Source: Ruminococcus sp. CAG:488 (GTDB lineage: Bacteria > Bacillota > Clostridia > Oscillospirales > Acutalibacteraceae). Taken from it: 34,874 nucleotides of DNA. The stretch is taken from assembly GCA_000434055.1 (NCBI GenBank), contig HF999643.1, forward strand, positions 15,722-50,595, in the 5' to 3' direction. The first letter of the stretch is position 1; each line of letters opens with the position of its first letter. Below the pieces are notes generated by a model that saw only the letters and a list, made by a program, of their open reading frames with translations, was not told the origin of the DNA and searched no databases. Position numbers and translations under genes: made by a program. Of this stretch, positions 24,887 through 32,726 are shown one piece after another.

Positions 24887-25548
24887 TCCTTTCTAAAACC
24901 AACAGAGACGGGATGATCGAAAAAAACATGGGCTTGGTTCACTCATGTGCGCATAAATTCAGCGGAAAGGGTGTTGAATATGATGACCTCTTTCAGGCAG
25001 GCTGTATCGGTCTTATCAAGGCGGTTGACAATTTTAAAGAGGAGCTTGGATTTTCATTCTCGACCTATGCCGTGCCCGTCATTCTCGGCGAAATTAAACG
25101 ACTTTTCCGTGACGGCGGAACGGTAAGCGTAAGCCGCTCGATTAAGGAAAAAGGGAGAAAAATTTCATATGAACGGGATAAATTTATAAAAAAATACGAC
25201 CGTGAGCCGACGGTCGGTGAGCTGAGCGAAATTCTCGGATATAATGAATTTGAAACGGCGCAGGCAATAGCCGCATCATTGCCGGTTATCAGCCTGACGG
25301 TTAACGATGATGAATCAGATTCCCAGCTTGATATTCCCGTACCCGACCATGAGGAAAGCGTTTCAATGAATCTTGCCGTGCGTCAGGTCATGGAAAGGCT
25401 CGAGGAAAAAGACCGTGAGCTGATTAAGCAAAGGTACTTTGCGGGAAAGACCCAAACCCAGACGGCGCAGTTGCTCGGAATGACGCAGGTGCAGGTCAGC
25501 CGCAGAGAAAAGCAGATACTAAGGCAAATGAGACAAAAACTGATATAA
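24883..25548 (+). CDS. sigF: RNA polymerase sporulation sigma factor SigF
   Basis: Sigma-F (SpoIIAC), the first forespore-specific sigma factor. 221 residues with region 2 (VEYDDLFQAGCIGLIKAVDNF, then FSTYAVPVILGEIKRLFRDGG), region 3 (TVSVSRSIKEKGRKISYE, EPTVGELSEILGY) and the region 4 helix-turn-helix (RYFAGKTQTQTAQLLGMTQVQVSRREKQIL). Length and order agree with SigF rather than SigG because of the spoIIAA-AB partners directly upstream. This marks the organism as belonging to a sporulating lineage. Confidence 0.94.
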   Translation: MILSKTNRDGMIEKNMGLVHSCAHKFSGKGVEYDDLFQAGCIGLIKAVDNFKEELGFSFSTYAVPVILGEIKRLFRDGGTVSVSRSIKEKGRKISYERDKFIKKYDREPTVGELSEILGYNEFETAQAIAASLPVISLTVNDDESDSQLDIPVPDHEESVSMNLAVRQVMERLEEKDRELIKQRYFAGKTQTQTAQLLGMTQVQVSRREKQILRQMRQKLI

Positions 25549-25577
25549 AGAATAGGTTGCCGTATTTAGCGCAGACC

Positions 25578-25618
25578 AAAGAGTAAAAATATAGCTAAAA
25601 TATTATTTTTGCTCTTTT
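25578..25618. terminator. Bidirectional terminator between sigF and mgtC-like genes
   Basis: AAAGAGTAAAAATA pairs with TATTTTTGCTCTTT; T-rich flanks on both strands, at the convergence of the two operons. Confidence 0.75.
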
Positions 25619-25667
25619 AATTGTTTTCTGCATCTAAATATGACAACCCTGTTTTTTCTGTATTTTA

Positions 25668-26348
25668 TTAAAGCTCCTCAACGGAAATAACTCCGTCCGA
25701 GGTTGATACGATAGTCATTATTTTATCGTGCGAAAGCTTCTTCGGCAATTGAAGCTGGAATATTGCGCATGAATTCTGACCCGATTTTGTAATCTCAAGG
25801 TCGAGAATGATAACGCGGTAGGTTTTTAGCGTTCTTATAACATTATCAAGATTATCCGTTCCCGAATATTCAACAAAAATGTTGATATTTCGCGCATTGT
25901 CAAGAACCCAGTATTCAAAGCGTGAGAAGAAAATCTCTGCAAGAAGAATAATTGCGGTTGCAAGAAAGGCTGCTTCATAGTAACCTGCGCCAACCGCAAG
26001 ACCGATTATTGCACAAGTCCAAAGACCGGCAGCGGTGGTGAGACCCTTAACCTGACGGCGCTTTGTAACGATAATCGTACCGGCACCGATGAAACCGATA
26101 CCTGCAATAACCTGAGCACCAAGACGTCCGATATCCGTGAACAGGTGCATCTCACGGAAAAGGAACTGGCTGACCATTGTTGTCATAGCCGCACCGAGAC
26201 AGATAAGTATATGCGTTCTAAAGCCGGCTGTACGGCGTTTATGCTCACGTTCAATTCCGATTGCACCGCCGCAAATCATTGCAAAAAGCAATCGTACAAT
26301 CACAGCAACGGTGGTTATTTCTCTGAGCGGATCCAAGAAATGAAGCAT
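25668..26348 (-). CDS. MgtC/SapB-family membrane protein (copy 2)
   Basis: 226 residues. The N-terminal MgtC domain has four to five membrane helices with the hallmark CGGAIGIEREHKRRTAGFRTHILICLGAA, AGIGFIGAGTIIV and VKGLTTAAGLWTCAIIGLAVGAGYY. The C-terminal about 80 residues form a soluble ACT-like domain (INIFVEYSGTDNLDNVIRTLK). MgtC proteins inhibit F-type ATPase or aid magnesium-limited growth in pathogens; in Clostridia the role is unclear. It directly follows a paralogue 18 bases upstream, with AAGGAGGTAG as ribosome site, and ends at the convergent terminator. Confidence 0.9.
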   Translation of the reverse strand: MLHFLDPLREITTVAVIVRLLFAMICGGAIGIEREHKRRTAGFRTHILICLGAAMTTMVSQFLFREMHLFTDIGRLGAQVIAGIGFIGAGTIIVTKRRQVKGLTTAAGLWTCAIIGLAVGAGYYEAAFLATAIILLAEIFFSRFEYWVLDNARNINIFVEYSGTDNLDNVIRTLKTYRVIILDLEITKSGQNSCAIFQLQLPKKLSHDKIMTIVSTSDGVISVEEL

Positions 26349-26366
26349 GCGTATCTACCTCCTTGT

Positions 26367-27101
26367 TTATATTTCGTCAACGACGGTTACAAAATCAAAT
26401 TTTGAAATAACCGACATAACGTTGGAATGTGTTTCTTTTTTTGGCAGGCGTGCCGAAATAACAACGCCTATCGTAACGCCGTTCGATTGTTTTTCACGCT
26501 GAATATCGACGTCAAAAAGCTGAATATTCATTTCTTTAAACGTTGCGATTATCGTTCCGAGATCTTCAATTTTTTCAAATTCAATGTAAAGATCCATATT
26601 TCTTGCAGTTGAAACAATCCACGAGCTGACTCTATCCAGAAGAACGGTCGTAAAAAGAATCAGAATGAAGCCGAGAATTGCACACTCATAAAAGCCCGAG
26701 CCGATTGCAAGACCCATACAGGCCGAAGCCCAAAGACCTGCGGCGGTCGTCAAGCCTTTGATTTCCTGACGTCCTGTAAGAATAATTGTTCCTGCTCCGA
26801 GGAAGCCGATACCGTTGATAACCTGAGCGCCGAAACGCGATACATCGGTTTTGATACCGATTGCATCGGATATGGCCTTCCAGTTTGTATTAAGAAGTGA
26901 GCTTTCGTATTGGCTCAAAATAATGGTGAGTGCAGCGCCCATGCAAACTATCATGTATGTACGGCTACCGGCGGCACGGTGTTTATGTCCGCGCTCAAGT
27001 CCGATTAGTCCGCCGAAAAAGACGGAAAGCAGAATTTTAATCACCAGCGCCGGCATTGTTACGCCGCGAATCGGATCAAAAAAGGGGATAAGTGAATCCA
27101 T
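26367..27101 (-). CDS. MgtC/SapB-family membrane protein (copy 1)
   Basis: 244 residues, paralogous to the following gene. It shows GGLIGLERGHKHRAAGSRTYMIVCMGAAL, NGIGFLGAGTIILTGRQEIKGLTTAAGLWASACMGLAIGSGFYE and a C-terminal soluble domain (MDLYIEFEKIEDLGTIIATFKEMNI). It differs from copy 2 by an insertion after SQYESSLLNTNWKAISDAIGIKT, in the loop between helices 2 and 3. The first gene of a two-gene operon with a strong promoter at 27197-27225 and a structured leader. GGAGG precedes ATG 27101. Function as for the family; no experimental inference possible. Confidence 0.9.
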   Translation of the reverse strand: MDSLIPFFDPIRGVTMPALVIKILLSVFFGGLIGLERGHKHRAAGSRTYMIVCMGAALTIILSQYESSLLNTNWKAISDAIGIKTDVSRFGAQVINGIGFLGAGTIILTGRQEIKGLTTAAGLWASACMGLAIGSGFYECAILGFILILFTTVLLDRVSSWIVSTARNMDLYIEFEKIEDLGTIIATFKEMNIQLFDVDIQREKQSNGVTIGVVISARLPKKETHSNVMSVISKFDFVTVVDEI

Positions 27102-27115
27102 TTGCTTTACCTCCG

Positions 27116-27177
27116 TTATGATTTTTGGTTCTCATAATAAATAATATGGGCGGACGTGAATTTTGTTCCACGCCCGC
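27116..27177 (-). promoter_or_regulatory. Structured 5' leader of the mgtC-like operon
   Basis: Two hairpins in the about 90-base leader, read on the minus strand: GCGGGCGTG/CACGTCCGC (27150-27177, nine pairs with one G-T) and TTATGA/TCATAA (27116-27137), the latter ending next to GGAGG. Neither has a T-tract, so they are not terminators. It is too short for an M-box. Confidence 0.55.
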
Positions 27178-27196
27178 TGGTCGAATATGATGTTAA

Positions 27197-27225
27197 ATTA
27201 TACTACAAATAATCATAATAGTCAA
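27197..27225 (-). promoter_or_regulatory. Promoter of the mgtC-like operon
   Basis: Minus-strand TTGACT (27220-27225), a 17-base spacer and TATAAT (27197-27202). Confidence 0.85.
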
Positions 27226-27305
27226 GGATTTTTGTCTGAATTATTGCCAAATAAATGTCGGAATTATTGTAAAATAAGGTGCAAGAATACTAATGAGGTG
27301 ATTTT

Positions 27306-27494
27306 ATGAAAAGTGAAAAAGAAAAAGTTTATTTGCCGATTGACGAGCCGGTTATGAATGACCCCGAAAACTGTGCCGATATACTTCATAAGTACGGAAC
27401 CTATGAGATACAGCCCACTGCGGCGACGGAAAACAAATATCCGAAGATTGCTCAGGGTCTTCCAAAAAAGAAAAGCAGAAGAAATGATAATTAA
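27306..27494 (+). CDS. Small hypothetical protein, 62 residues
   Basis: A short charged protein with an acidic N-terminal half (VYLPIDEPVMNDPENCADILHKYG) and a basic tail (PKKKSRRNDN). GAGGTG lies six bases before ATG 27306, and a clean terminator follows 15 bases after the stop, so it looks like an independent single-gene transcript. No signal peptide or membrane segment. One cysteine. I do not recognise the family. It is divergent from the mgtC-like operon; the intervening region may hold its promoter around 27243-27275, but spacing is poor. Confidence 0.7.
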   Translation: MKSEKEKVYLPIDEPVMNDPENCADILHKYGTYEIQPTAATENKYPKIAQGLPKKKSRRNDN

Positions 27495-27508
27495 AAATAT
27501 ATAATTAT

Positions 27509-27540
27509 GGGGTCGTAAAAATCGACCCCGTATTTTTGTT
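27509..27540 (+). terminator. Intrinsic terminator
   Basis: GGGGTCG pairs with CGACCCC around TAAAAAT and is followed by GTATTTTTGTT. Confidence 0.88.
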
Positions 27541-27573
27541 ACATTTAACTTATTTTACATAGTACCGGGGCTA

Positions 27574-27602
27574 TTTACATATCGGAGGAAATGTATTATA
27601 AT
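27574..27602 (+). promoter_or_regulatory. Promoter of the DUF5058-M20 operon
   Basis: TTTACA (27574-27579), a 17-base spacer and TATAAT (27597-27602), 37 bases before the start codon. Confidence 0.75.
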
Positions 27603-27639
27603 TTAATAAAAATATGAATTATCGGAAAGGGGTAGTTCT

Positions 27640-28416
27640 ATGCAAAACTTAGCGGCTTCATCTGCAAATATTCTCGAACAGCTTAACAGTACGCCTATGT
27701 ATTTGATTTGCGGCGGAATTGTTGCGTTCGTTGCGATTGTTTGCCTCATCTTCCTTGTGCGTGCCTATAAAGCGGGAGTCGCTCTCGGAATGGACACCAC
27801 AAAAATGAAAAGAGTTATTGTTTCAAGCGCAACATTTTCGGTTTTGCCGAGCGTCGGAATTCTTCTCGGAGTTATTGCTCTTTCGGGCAGTCTCGGAATT
27901 CCGTGGCCATGGCTTCGTCTTTCGGTTATCGGCGCCCTGCACTATGAAACACAGGTCGCTCAGGCGGCAGCCGAGCAGGTCGGAATGTCTAAGCTTTCCG
28001 CTGCGGAAATGACCCCGAAATCATTTGCCACAATAGCTTTGCTGATGAGCGTTTGCATCATGTGGGGAATGATTCTTTCGATATTCTTTAACAAAAAATA
28101 TTCTAAAAAGCTCGGTACAGACGGCGGAAGCTCAAAGGCAGGCTTCGGCGACAAGGCTATGACGGCAATGTTCATCGGTCTTGTCAGCGCCTATATCGGC
28201 AGTTATCTCGGCTCATTTGTTTCTGGCAACGGTCTTTTCACCTTCACGGGCGACTGGCTTCCGTTGGCTGTTGCGGCTATTTCCGCATTGGTTATGGCTT
28301 TGTTTGTGTTCTTGGGCGAGAAGAAAAAGCTTGCCTGGGTGGATAATTTTTCAATTGCAGGCAGTATGATTGTCGGAATGGCTTCGGCTGTTGTTATCGG
28401 ACTGCTGATTAAATAA
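27640..28416 (+). CDS. DUF5058-family membrane protein
   Basis: 258 residues with about six to seven membrane helices (approximately 20-42, 60-85, 130-150, 170-195, 208-227, 235-257). It carries TPMYLICGGIVAFVAIVCLIF, MKRVIVSSATFSVLPSVGILLGV and IPWPWLRLSVIGALHYETQVA, which I recognise as the DUF5058 family; no function has been established. AAAGGGG precedes ATG 27640. The next gene, nine bases on, is a second polytopic protein of similar size, and then a membrane-anchored M20 peptidase, suggesting a two-subunit transporter coupled to hydrolysis of its substrate. That is inference from gene order only. Confidence 0.8.
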   Translation: MQNLAASSANILEQLNSTPMYLICGGIVAFVAIVCLIFLVRAYKAGVALGMDTTKMKRVIVSSATFSVLPSVGILLGVIALSGSLGIPWPWLRLSVIGALHYETQVAQAAAEQVGMSKLSAAEMTPKSFATIALLMSVCIMWGMILSIFFNKKYSKKLGTDGGSSKAGFGDKAMTAMFIGLVSAYIGSYLGSFVSGNGLFTFTGDWLPLAVAAISALVMALFVFLGEKKKLAWVDNFSIAGSMIVGMASAVVIGLLIK

Positions 28417-28425
28417 GGAGGTGCC

Positions 28426-29109
28426 ATGATGGATAAAAATAACAATGCTGTATGGGAAAAATACAGTAAAACAACTCATTTTATCGGAAGATTGGTCAGC
28501 GCAATTACCGTTATTATGCTCGTCGGCGCACCGTTTTTAATCGGAAAATATCTCGGTGCTTTTCCCGACATCGGCGCAGTGGGCAAGGCGTTCTTCTCCG
28601 TCGGACTTGTTTGGACGGTTTCGAGCGTTGCGGAATTTCTCATCTACACCCCTATGCTCGGCTCGGGCGGCGGTTATCTTGCATTTATTACCGGTAATCT
28701 TATAAACATGAAAATCCCCTGTGCCGTTACGGCGAGAGACATGGTCGGCGTAAAGAGCGGCACTAAGGAAAATGAAATAATTTCAACGCTTTCGATTGCA
28801 ACCTCGTCCCTTGTGACGATTCTTGTGCTTGCGGTAGGTGTGCTCGCGCTTACTCCGCTTCAGCCGTTGCTCCAAAGCCCGACGCTTCAGCCTGCGTTTG
28901 ATAACGTTGTTCCGGCTCTTTTCGGTGCAATGGCTTATAAATATTATCGCAAGAACATGAGCATTGCCGTTGCTCCGCTCGTTGTGATGAGCGTGCTGTT
29001 CATGCTTGTTCCTTCGCTTGTAGGCTCGACGAGTTTTATGATTATTCCCGCAGGCGCAATAGCCATAGGAATTTCCTACTTTATTTATAAAAAAAGCAAG
29101 GAGGCTTGA
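28426..29109 (+). CDS. Polytopic membrane protein, probable partner of DUF5058 protein
   Basis: 227 residues, five to six membrane helices. Notable parts are FLIGKYLGAFPDIGAVGKAFFSVGL and the glycine-rich TPMLGSGGGYLAFITGNLINMKIPCA, then ARDMVGVKSGTKENEIISTLS, a cytosolic-looking loop, and PALFGAMAYKYYRKN near the end. The paired arrangement of two short membrane proteins beside a peptidase recalls E. coli yjiG-yjiH-iadA, but I cannot claim homology. AAGGAGG lies five bases before ATG 28426; a second ATG follows directly. It ends two bases before the M20 peptidase start. Confidence 0.8.
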   Translation: MMDKNNNAVWEKYSKTTHFIGRLVSAITVIMLVGAPFLIGKYLGAFPDIGAVGKAFFSVGLVWTVSSVAEFLIYTPMLGSGGGYLAFITGNLINMKIPCAVTARDMVGVKSGTKENEIISTLSIATSSLVTILVLAVGVLALTPLQPLLQSPTLQPAFDNVVPALFGAMAYKYYRKNMSIAVAPLVVMSVLFMLVPSLVGSTSFMIIPAGAIAIGISYFIYKKSKEA

Positions 29110-29111
29110 AA

Positions 29112-30548
29112 ATGAAGTATTTGCTTATTATACCGGCCGTTATAGTGCTTTTATTGCTGATCGCTTTAATTCGCACACTTCTCATGCCTAAGAAAAAATC
29201 CGATTACAAGGCGAATGAGGACGAGCAGGAATCGCTTCGCCTTGCCGAAAAGCTCTCGGAAATGATTAAGTACGATACAACCTCGCACGCGAATGTACCT
29301 GAGGTTGATAAATTCCTCGGTTTTCACAAGGTGCTTGAAAAGCTCTTTCCGCTTGTTCACGAAAAGCTTGAAAAGACAGAGATCGACGGAAATTTGCTTT
29401 TCTATTGGAAGGGTGAAAGCTCCGAAAAGCCGATACTTCTCATGAGCCACCAGGACGTGGTGCCTGCCGAGGGCGAATGGTCGCACGAGCCTTTCTCCGG
29501 TGATATTGAGGACGGCAAGGTTTGGGGCAGAGGCGCCGCAGATACAAAATGCTCCGTCATGGCATTTTTTGAAGCGGTTGAAGAATTGCTGAAAGAGGGC
29601 TACACACCGCCTGTTGACGTATATCTTGCTTCGTCATGCACAGAGGAATGGGCAGGTGACGGTGCGCCGAAAATCGTAAATGAGCTGAAACGGCGCGGAA
29701 TTGAGCTTTTCCTTGTCTGCGACGAGGGCGGCTGTATTATCACAAATCCGATCGGCGGTGTTAACGGTAATTTTGCAATGGTCGGCGTTTTTGAAAAAGG
29801 CAAGGCGGACGTCAAATTCACCGCTCACAGCACGGGAGGACATGCGAGTGCTCCAACAAAGAACACGCCTATCGCAAGACTCTCTTCGTTCGTTGATGAC
29901 GTTGAAAAACACTCACCGTTTAAAAAGAGACTTCTCCCGGAGGTTGAGGCAATGTTTACGACCCTTGCGCCTTACGCTTCTTCATTCGGCTTAAGATTTC
30001 TTCTTGGCAACATGTGGCTTTTTAAACCGCTTATTATTGCGGCTCTGCCCTCTATCAGCGCCCAGGCCGGTGCGATGCTGAAAACTACGATAGCGTTCAC
30101 AGTTCAGTCCGGTTCCGACGCCTATAACGTTATTCCGCAGGAGGCAACACTCGGCGCAAATATGCGCTTCATTCCGCATCAGGGCGAAAAGGAAAGCCTT
30201 GATATTATCACAAAGCTTGCAAAAAAGCACGGACTTGATACCGAGGTTTTACATTCCAATGACTATTCGAAGCCCGTTGACATCAACGGTGAAGCGTTCA
30301 AGCTTTTTGAGGGCGTTATCGCCGAGACGTTCCCGGGTATTGCGTCGAGCCCTTATGTTATGACGGGCGCAACCGACGCTCATTTCTATCAGCCGATTTG
30401 TAAAAACTGTATCCGTTTTGCGCCTGTTATTTACGGCCCCGATCAGATGCAGGGAATGCACGGACTCAACGAATGTATTGAATACAACTGCCTGCCGGGT
30501 GCGGTAAGATTTTATCAAAATCTTATTAAGGCGCAGGGCAGAAAATAA
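29112..30548 (+). CDS. Membrane-anchored M20-family metallopeptidase (carboxypeptidase S/PM20D1-like)
   Basis: 478 residues from ATG 29112, which has AGGAGG seven bases upstream; an in-frame TTG at 29106 is less likely. The N-terminus is a membrane anchor (YLLIIPAVIVLLLLIALIRTL). Catalytic and zinc residues of the M20 family follow in order: LLMSHQDVVP (His and Asp near residues 113 and 115), GRGAADTKCS (bridging Asp near 144), SSCTEEWAG (Glu pair near 178-179), VCDEGG and the C-terminal GMHGLNE His. The lid domain carries STGGHASAP. Such enzymes cleave dipeptides or N-acyl amino acids. It shares an operon with two polytopic membrane proteins, hinting at import and hydrolysis of one substrate class. 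Confidence 0.93.
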   Translation: MKYLLIIPAVIVLLLLIALIRTLLMPKKKSDYKANEDEQESLRLAEKLSEMIKYDTTSHANVPEVDKFLGFHKVLEKLFPLVHEKLEKTEIDGNLLFYWKGESSEKPILLMSHQDVVPAEGEWSHEPFSGDIEDGKVWGRGAADTKCSVMAFFEAVEELLKEGYTPPVDVYLASSCTEEWAGDGAPKIVNELKRRGIELFLVCDEGGCIITNPIGGVNGNFAMVGVFEKGKADVKFTAHSTGGHASAPTKNTPIARLSSFVDDVEKHSPFKKRLLPEVEAMFTTLAPYASSFGLRFLLGNMWLFKPLIIAALPSISAQAGAMLKTTIAFTVQSGSDAYNVIPQEATLGANMRFIPHQGEKESLDIITKLAKKHGLDTEVLHSNDYSKPVDINGEAFKLFEGVIAETFPGIASSPYVMTGATDAHFYQPICKNCIRFAPVIYGPDQMQGMHGLNECIEYNCLPGAVRFYQNLIKAQGRK

Positions 30549-30563
30549 AGGACGTAGATATTT

Positions 30564-30743
30564 ATGAAGGTTACAAACTGTGAGGATTGCAACAACTTCG
30601 TCTATGACGAGGAGAGCGAGACTTATTATTGCGAAATGGAGCTTGACGAGGACGAATACATGAAATTCGTCAGTGCATCGTTCTATAACTGCCCGTATTA
30701 CGACCCGTATGACGAATACAAAATCGTAAGAAAGCAGAACTAA
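30564..30743 (+). CDS. Small four-cysteine protein, DUF6472-like
   Basis: 59 residues, too short for many gene callers. It reads MKVTNCEDCNNFVYDEES, then YYCEMELDEDEYMKF and SFYNCPYYDPYDEYKIVRKQ, with cysteines at 6, 9, 23 and 43, a CxxC-x13-C-x19-C pattern that could bind a metal. The acidic middle and the NCPYY-DEY-VRKQ ending resemble the Clostridia family DUF6472, of unknown function. AAAGGA lies 12 bases before ATG. It is 15 bases after the M20 peptidase and before the operon terminator, so it is the operon's last gene. Confidence 0.78.
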   Translation: MKVTNCEDCNNFVYDEESETYYCEMELDEDEYMKFVSASFYNCPYYDPYDEYKIVRKQN

Positions 30744-30768
30744 ATACACATAGAATAGACTTATAAAG

Positions 30769-30800
30769 CAGGAATTTTTGTTGACAAATTCCTGTTTTTT
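30769..30800 (+). terminator. Terminator of the DUF5058-M20 operon
   Basis: CAGGAATTT pairs with AAATTCCTG around TTGTTGAC and is followed by TTTTTT. The loop and 3' arm contain the -35 box of the next gene. Confidence 0.85.
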
Positions 30801-30808
30801 GCTATAAT
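30781..30808 (+). promoter_or_regulatory. Promoter of the BspA-like gene
   Basis: TTGACA (30781-30786), a 16-base spacer and TATAAT (30803-30808). The -35 box lies within the hairpin of the preceding terminator. Confidence 0.85.
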
Positions 30809-30840
30809 GAAATTGAAAATAATTATAGGGAGGAATAATT

Positions 30841-32601
30841 ATGAAAAAATTTTGGCTGAGAACGGCGGCACTATTTGTTTCAATTTGTCTCATTTTGTCA
30901 GTGAATATGTATTCTGTCAGTGCTCTCAGAGATGATTTACCCGATGCGGAAGCATGCGGATATTGCGTTATTCCCGAGGGTACAAAGGAAATCCCCGACG
31001 GCAGATATACAGATAATGACTTTGATTATCTTGTTCTCAACGAGGGGCTTGAAAGCATAGGCAGTGAAGCATTTGTAAACGACCTGTGGTATTTTACAAC
31101 AGTGTATGTTCCCGCTTCGGTCAAGTCAATCGGTGAAAAGGCGTTTGGCTACAGAGCTAACGGATATAAAAATGACTTTACAATATACGGCTACAGCGGA
31201 ACGGAAGCCGAGAGATATGCCAATGATAACGGCTTTAAGTTCGTTACGATAAATTACGACAATTCGACGGGTGAAAACATCCTGACGATTAATGACAGTA
31301 TGACAACAAGCTATACTTTTGGCAGAACCTTTGATAAGGTTATCGTTAATCCGGGTGCATCTGTTCACGATGAGGATTTTTTATATGCAACTGTCTATAA
31401 TCTTATTTTGAACGATGACGGTTCGGGCAAGAAAATTACGCTTTACGGCGGCGCTTTCTCGGGAACGGAGATAGAAACACTTTATATTCCGTCAAACGTT
31501 GAATTTAAGTCGGATAATTCAGGCGGTCTCGGCGGTACTTTTGCCGTATGCAAAAATCTGAAAACAGCTTATGTTGCAAGCGAGGTTTGTCAAAGCATGT
31601 TTTCGGGATGCACTGCGCTCAAGGAGGTATATTTTACTCCCGACAATGTCGCAAAATATGTTGATGACCGTGCTTTTGAGGGCTGCACAGCACTGGAAAA
31701 GGTTGATTTTACAAGAAAAAGTAATAACAGTCTGGCAATATGTTACTTCGTTTTTGATAACTGTCCGAGTCTTAAAGAGATTGTTTGGGGCAGTAACGTG
31801 GAATGTTATTCATATTTTCATAGTTCTAAAAATCTTGAAAAAGTGATGATCTTCGGTTCTCCCGATCCCTCAAATTTAATTGATTGCAGTTTTAGTTCAA
31901 ATGCTAAAATCTATATGTTTAAAAAGTATTGTGATTTATATGGATATCCGAAATCGAACTTTTATATACAAAATGCCGTCCCTCTTCACACGATTTATGA
32001 AGTAGACTACGCCCTGTCAAACAGCAGTATAAATGATTACAAATTCCATGTTGACGACAGAGCGGATAAGCTTCAGGTCATTGAAGAAACGGGCGCAACG
32101 AGAACCTTTAACCGTCATGCAGGCAATGTCAGCATTGAATCTTACAGTGCGAACGGACAAAGGGTAAACGATATGTCCGCCGACCTTGCATATGAGGTAT
32201 GGACGGTTCATACAAGGCTGACACCCGGCACTAATTTACAGGTTCGCTCAAAATACGGTCTTGAATGGTCTGAAATTAAACATAAATTTACGGTTACAAC
32301 TCTTTATTCGGATCAGACATTGAAGTCAGCGGAAATTTCATCGAATAAGGATAACGGCAATTATGCCGACTGTAAAATTGTCACAGGCTCGGGAGTAACC
32401 AAGGTTCGCATTGAGTATGAGGACGGAATGACCACGACCCTCAACACCTCGGCGGCAACGTTTAACGAAAGCTTGCTGACATACACCTACAATATCACCG
32501 TTAAACCCCGTCACAGCGGAAAAAATGAGTTCAAGCTTTACATCAAAACTCCGACAGACGGCTGGAAATATCAGCAAACACTGACATATACGGTTAAATA
32601 A
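30841..32601 (+). CDS. Secreted BspA-like leucine-rich repeat protein
   Basis: 586 residues with a signal peptide (MKKFWLRTAALFVSICLILS, cleavage near VSA-28). The N-terminal part has LRR_5/BspA repeats: LVLNEGLESIGSEAFVNDL, VYVPASVKSIGEKAFG, and the ending FTIYGYSGTEAERYANDNGFKFV, followed by a second group (LKTAYVASEVCQSMFSGC, LKEVYF, DRAFEGCTALEKVDF). The last about 190 residues lack repeats and look beta-rich, perhaps Ig-like domains. No LPxTG or membrane anchor, so it is exported and possibly retained by another means. BspA-type proteins can bind host or microbial surfaces, but that role is not shown here. GGGAGG lies eight bases before ATG. It is transcribed alone between its own promoter and terminator. 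Confidence 0.85.
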   Translation: MKKFWLRTAALFVSICLILSVNMYSVSALRDDLPDAEACGYCVIPEGTKEIPDGRYTDNDFDYLVLNEGLESIGSEAFVNDLWYFTTVYVPASVKSIGEKAFGYRANGYKNDFTIYGYSGTEAERYANDNGFKFVTINYDNSTGENILTINDSMTTSYTFGRTFDKVIVNPGASVHDEDFLYATVYNLILNDDGSGKKITLYGGAFSGTEIETLYIPSNVEFKSDNSGGLGGTFAVCKNLKTAYVASEVCQSMFSGCTALKEVYFTPDNVAKYVDDRAFEGCTALEKVDFTRKSNNSLAICYFVFDNCPSLKEIVWGSNVECYSYFHSSKNLEKVMIFGSPDPSNLIDCSFSSNAKIYMFKKYCDLYGYPKSNFYIQNAVPLHTIYEVDYALSNSSINDYKFHVDDRADKLQVIEETGATRTFNRHAGNVSIESYSANGQRVNDMSADLAYEVWTVHTRLTPGTNLQVRSKYGLEWSEIKHKFTVTTLYSDQTLKSAEISSNKDNGNYADCKIVTGSGVTKVRIEYEDGMTTTLNTSAATFNESLLTYTYNITVKPRHSGKNEFKLYIKTPTDGWKYQQTLTYTVK

Positions 32602-32617
32602 TTTATATTGACGTTTA

Positions 32618-32654
32618 AACACACCTGAAATTTATTTTTCGGGTGTGTTTTTTC
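32618..32654 (+). terminator. Terminator after BspA-like gene
   Basis: AACACACC pairs with GGTGTGTT (with further TGAAA/TTTC pairing inside) and is followed by five or more T. Confidence 0.85.
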
Positions 32655-32683
32655 TTGCATAATAGAGAGTAATGTGATAAAAT
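32655..32683 (+). promoter_or_regulatory. Promoter of proBAC
   Basis: TTGCAT (32655-32660), a 17-base spacer and TAAAAT (32678-32683). Only 43 bases remain to the start codon, too short for a T-box leader. Confidence 0.65.
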
Positions 32684-32726
32684 AAAGCGATAATGCAGTA
32701 ATATTACCTTAACGGAGGTTTACGAC

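Noticed and set aside
27102..27196. M-box or other magnesium riboswitch before the mgtC-like genes
   Set aside because: The leader is under 100 bases and lacks M-box conserved segments; only two simple hairpins are visible.
30249..30893. 214-residue minus-strand open frame
   Set aside because: Runs antisense through the M20 gene end, the small four-Cys gene, a terminator and a promoter; no motif.
32684..32726. Proline T-box before proB
   Set aside because: Only 43 bases between the -10 box and the start codon and no T-box sequence.
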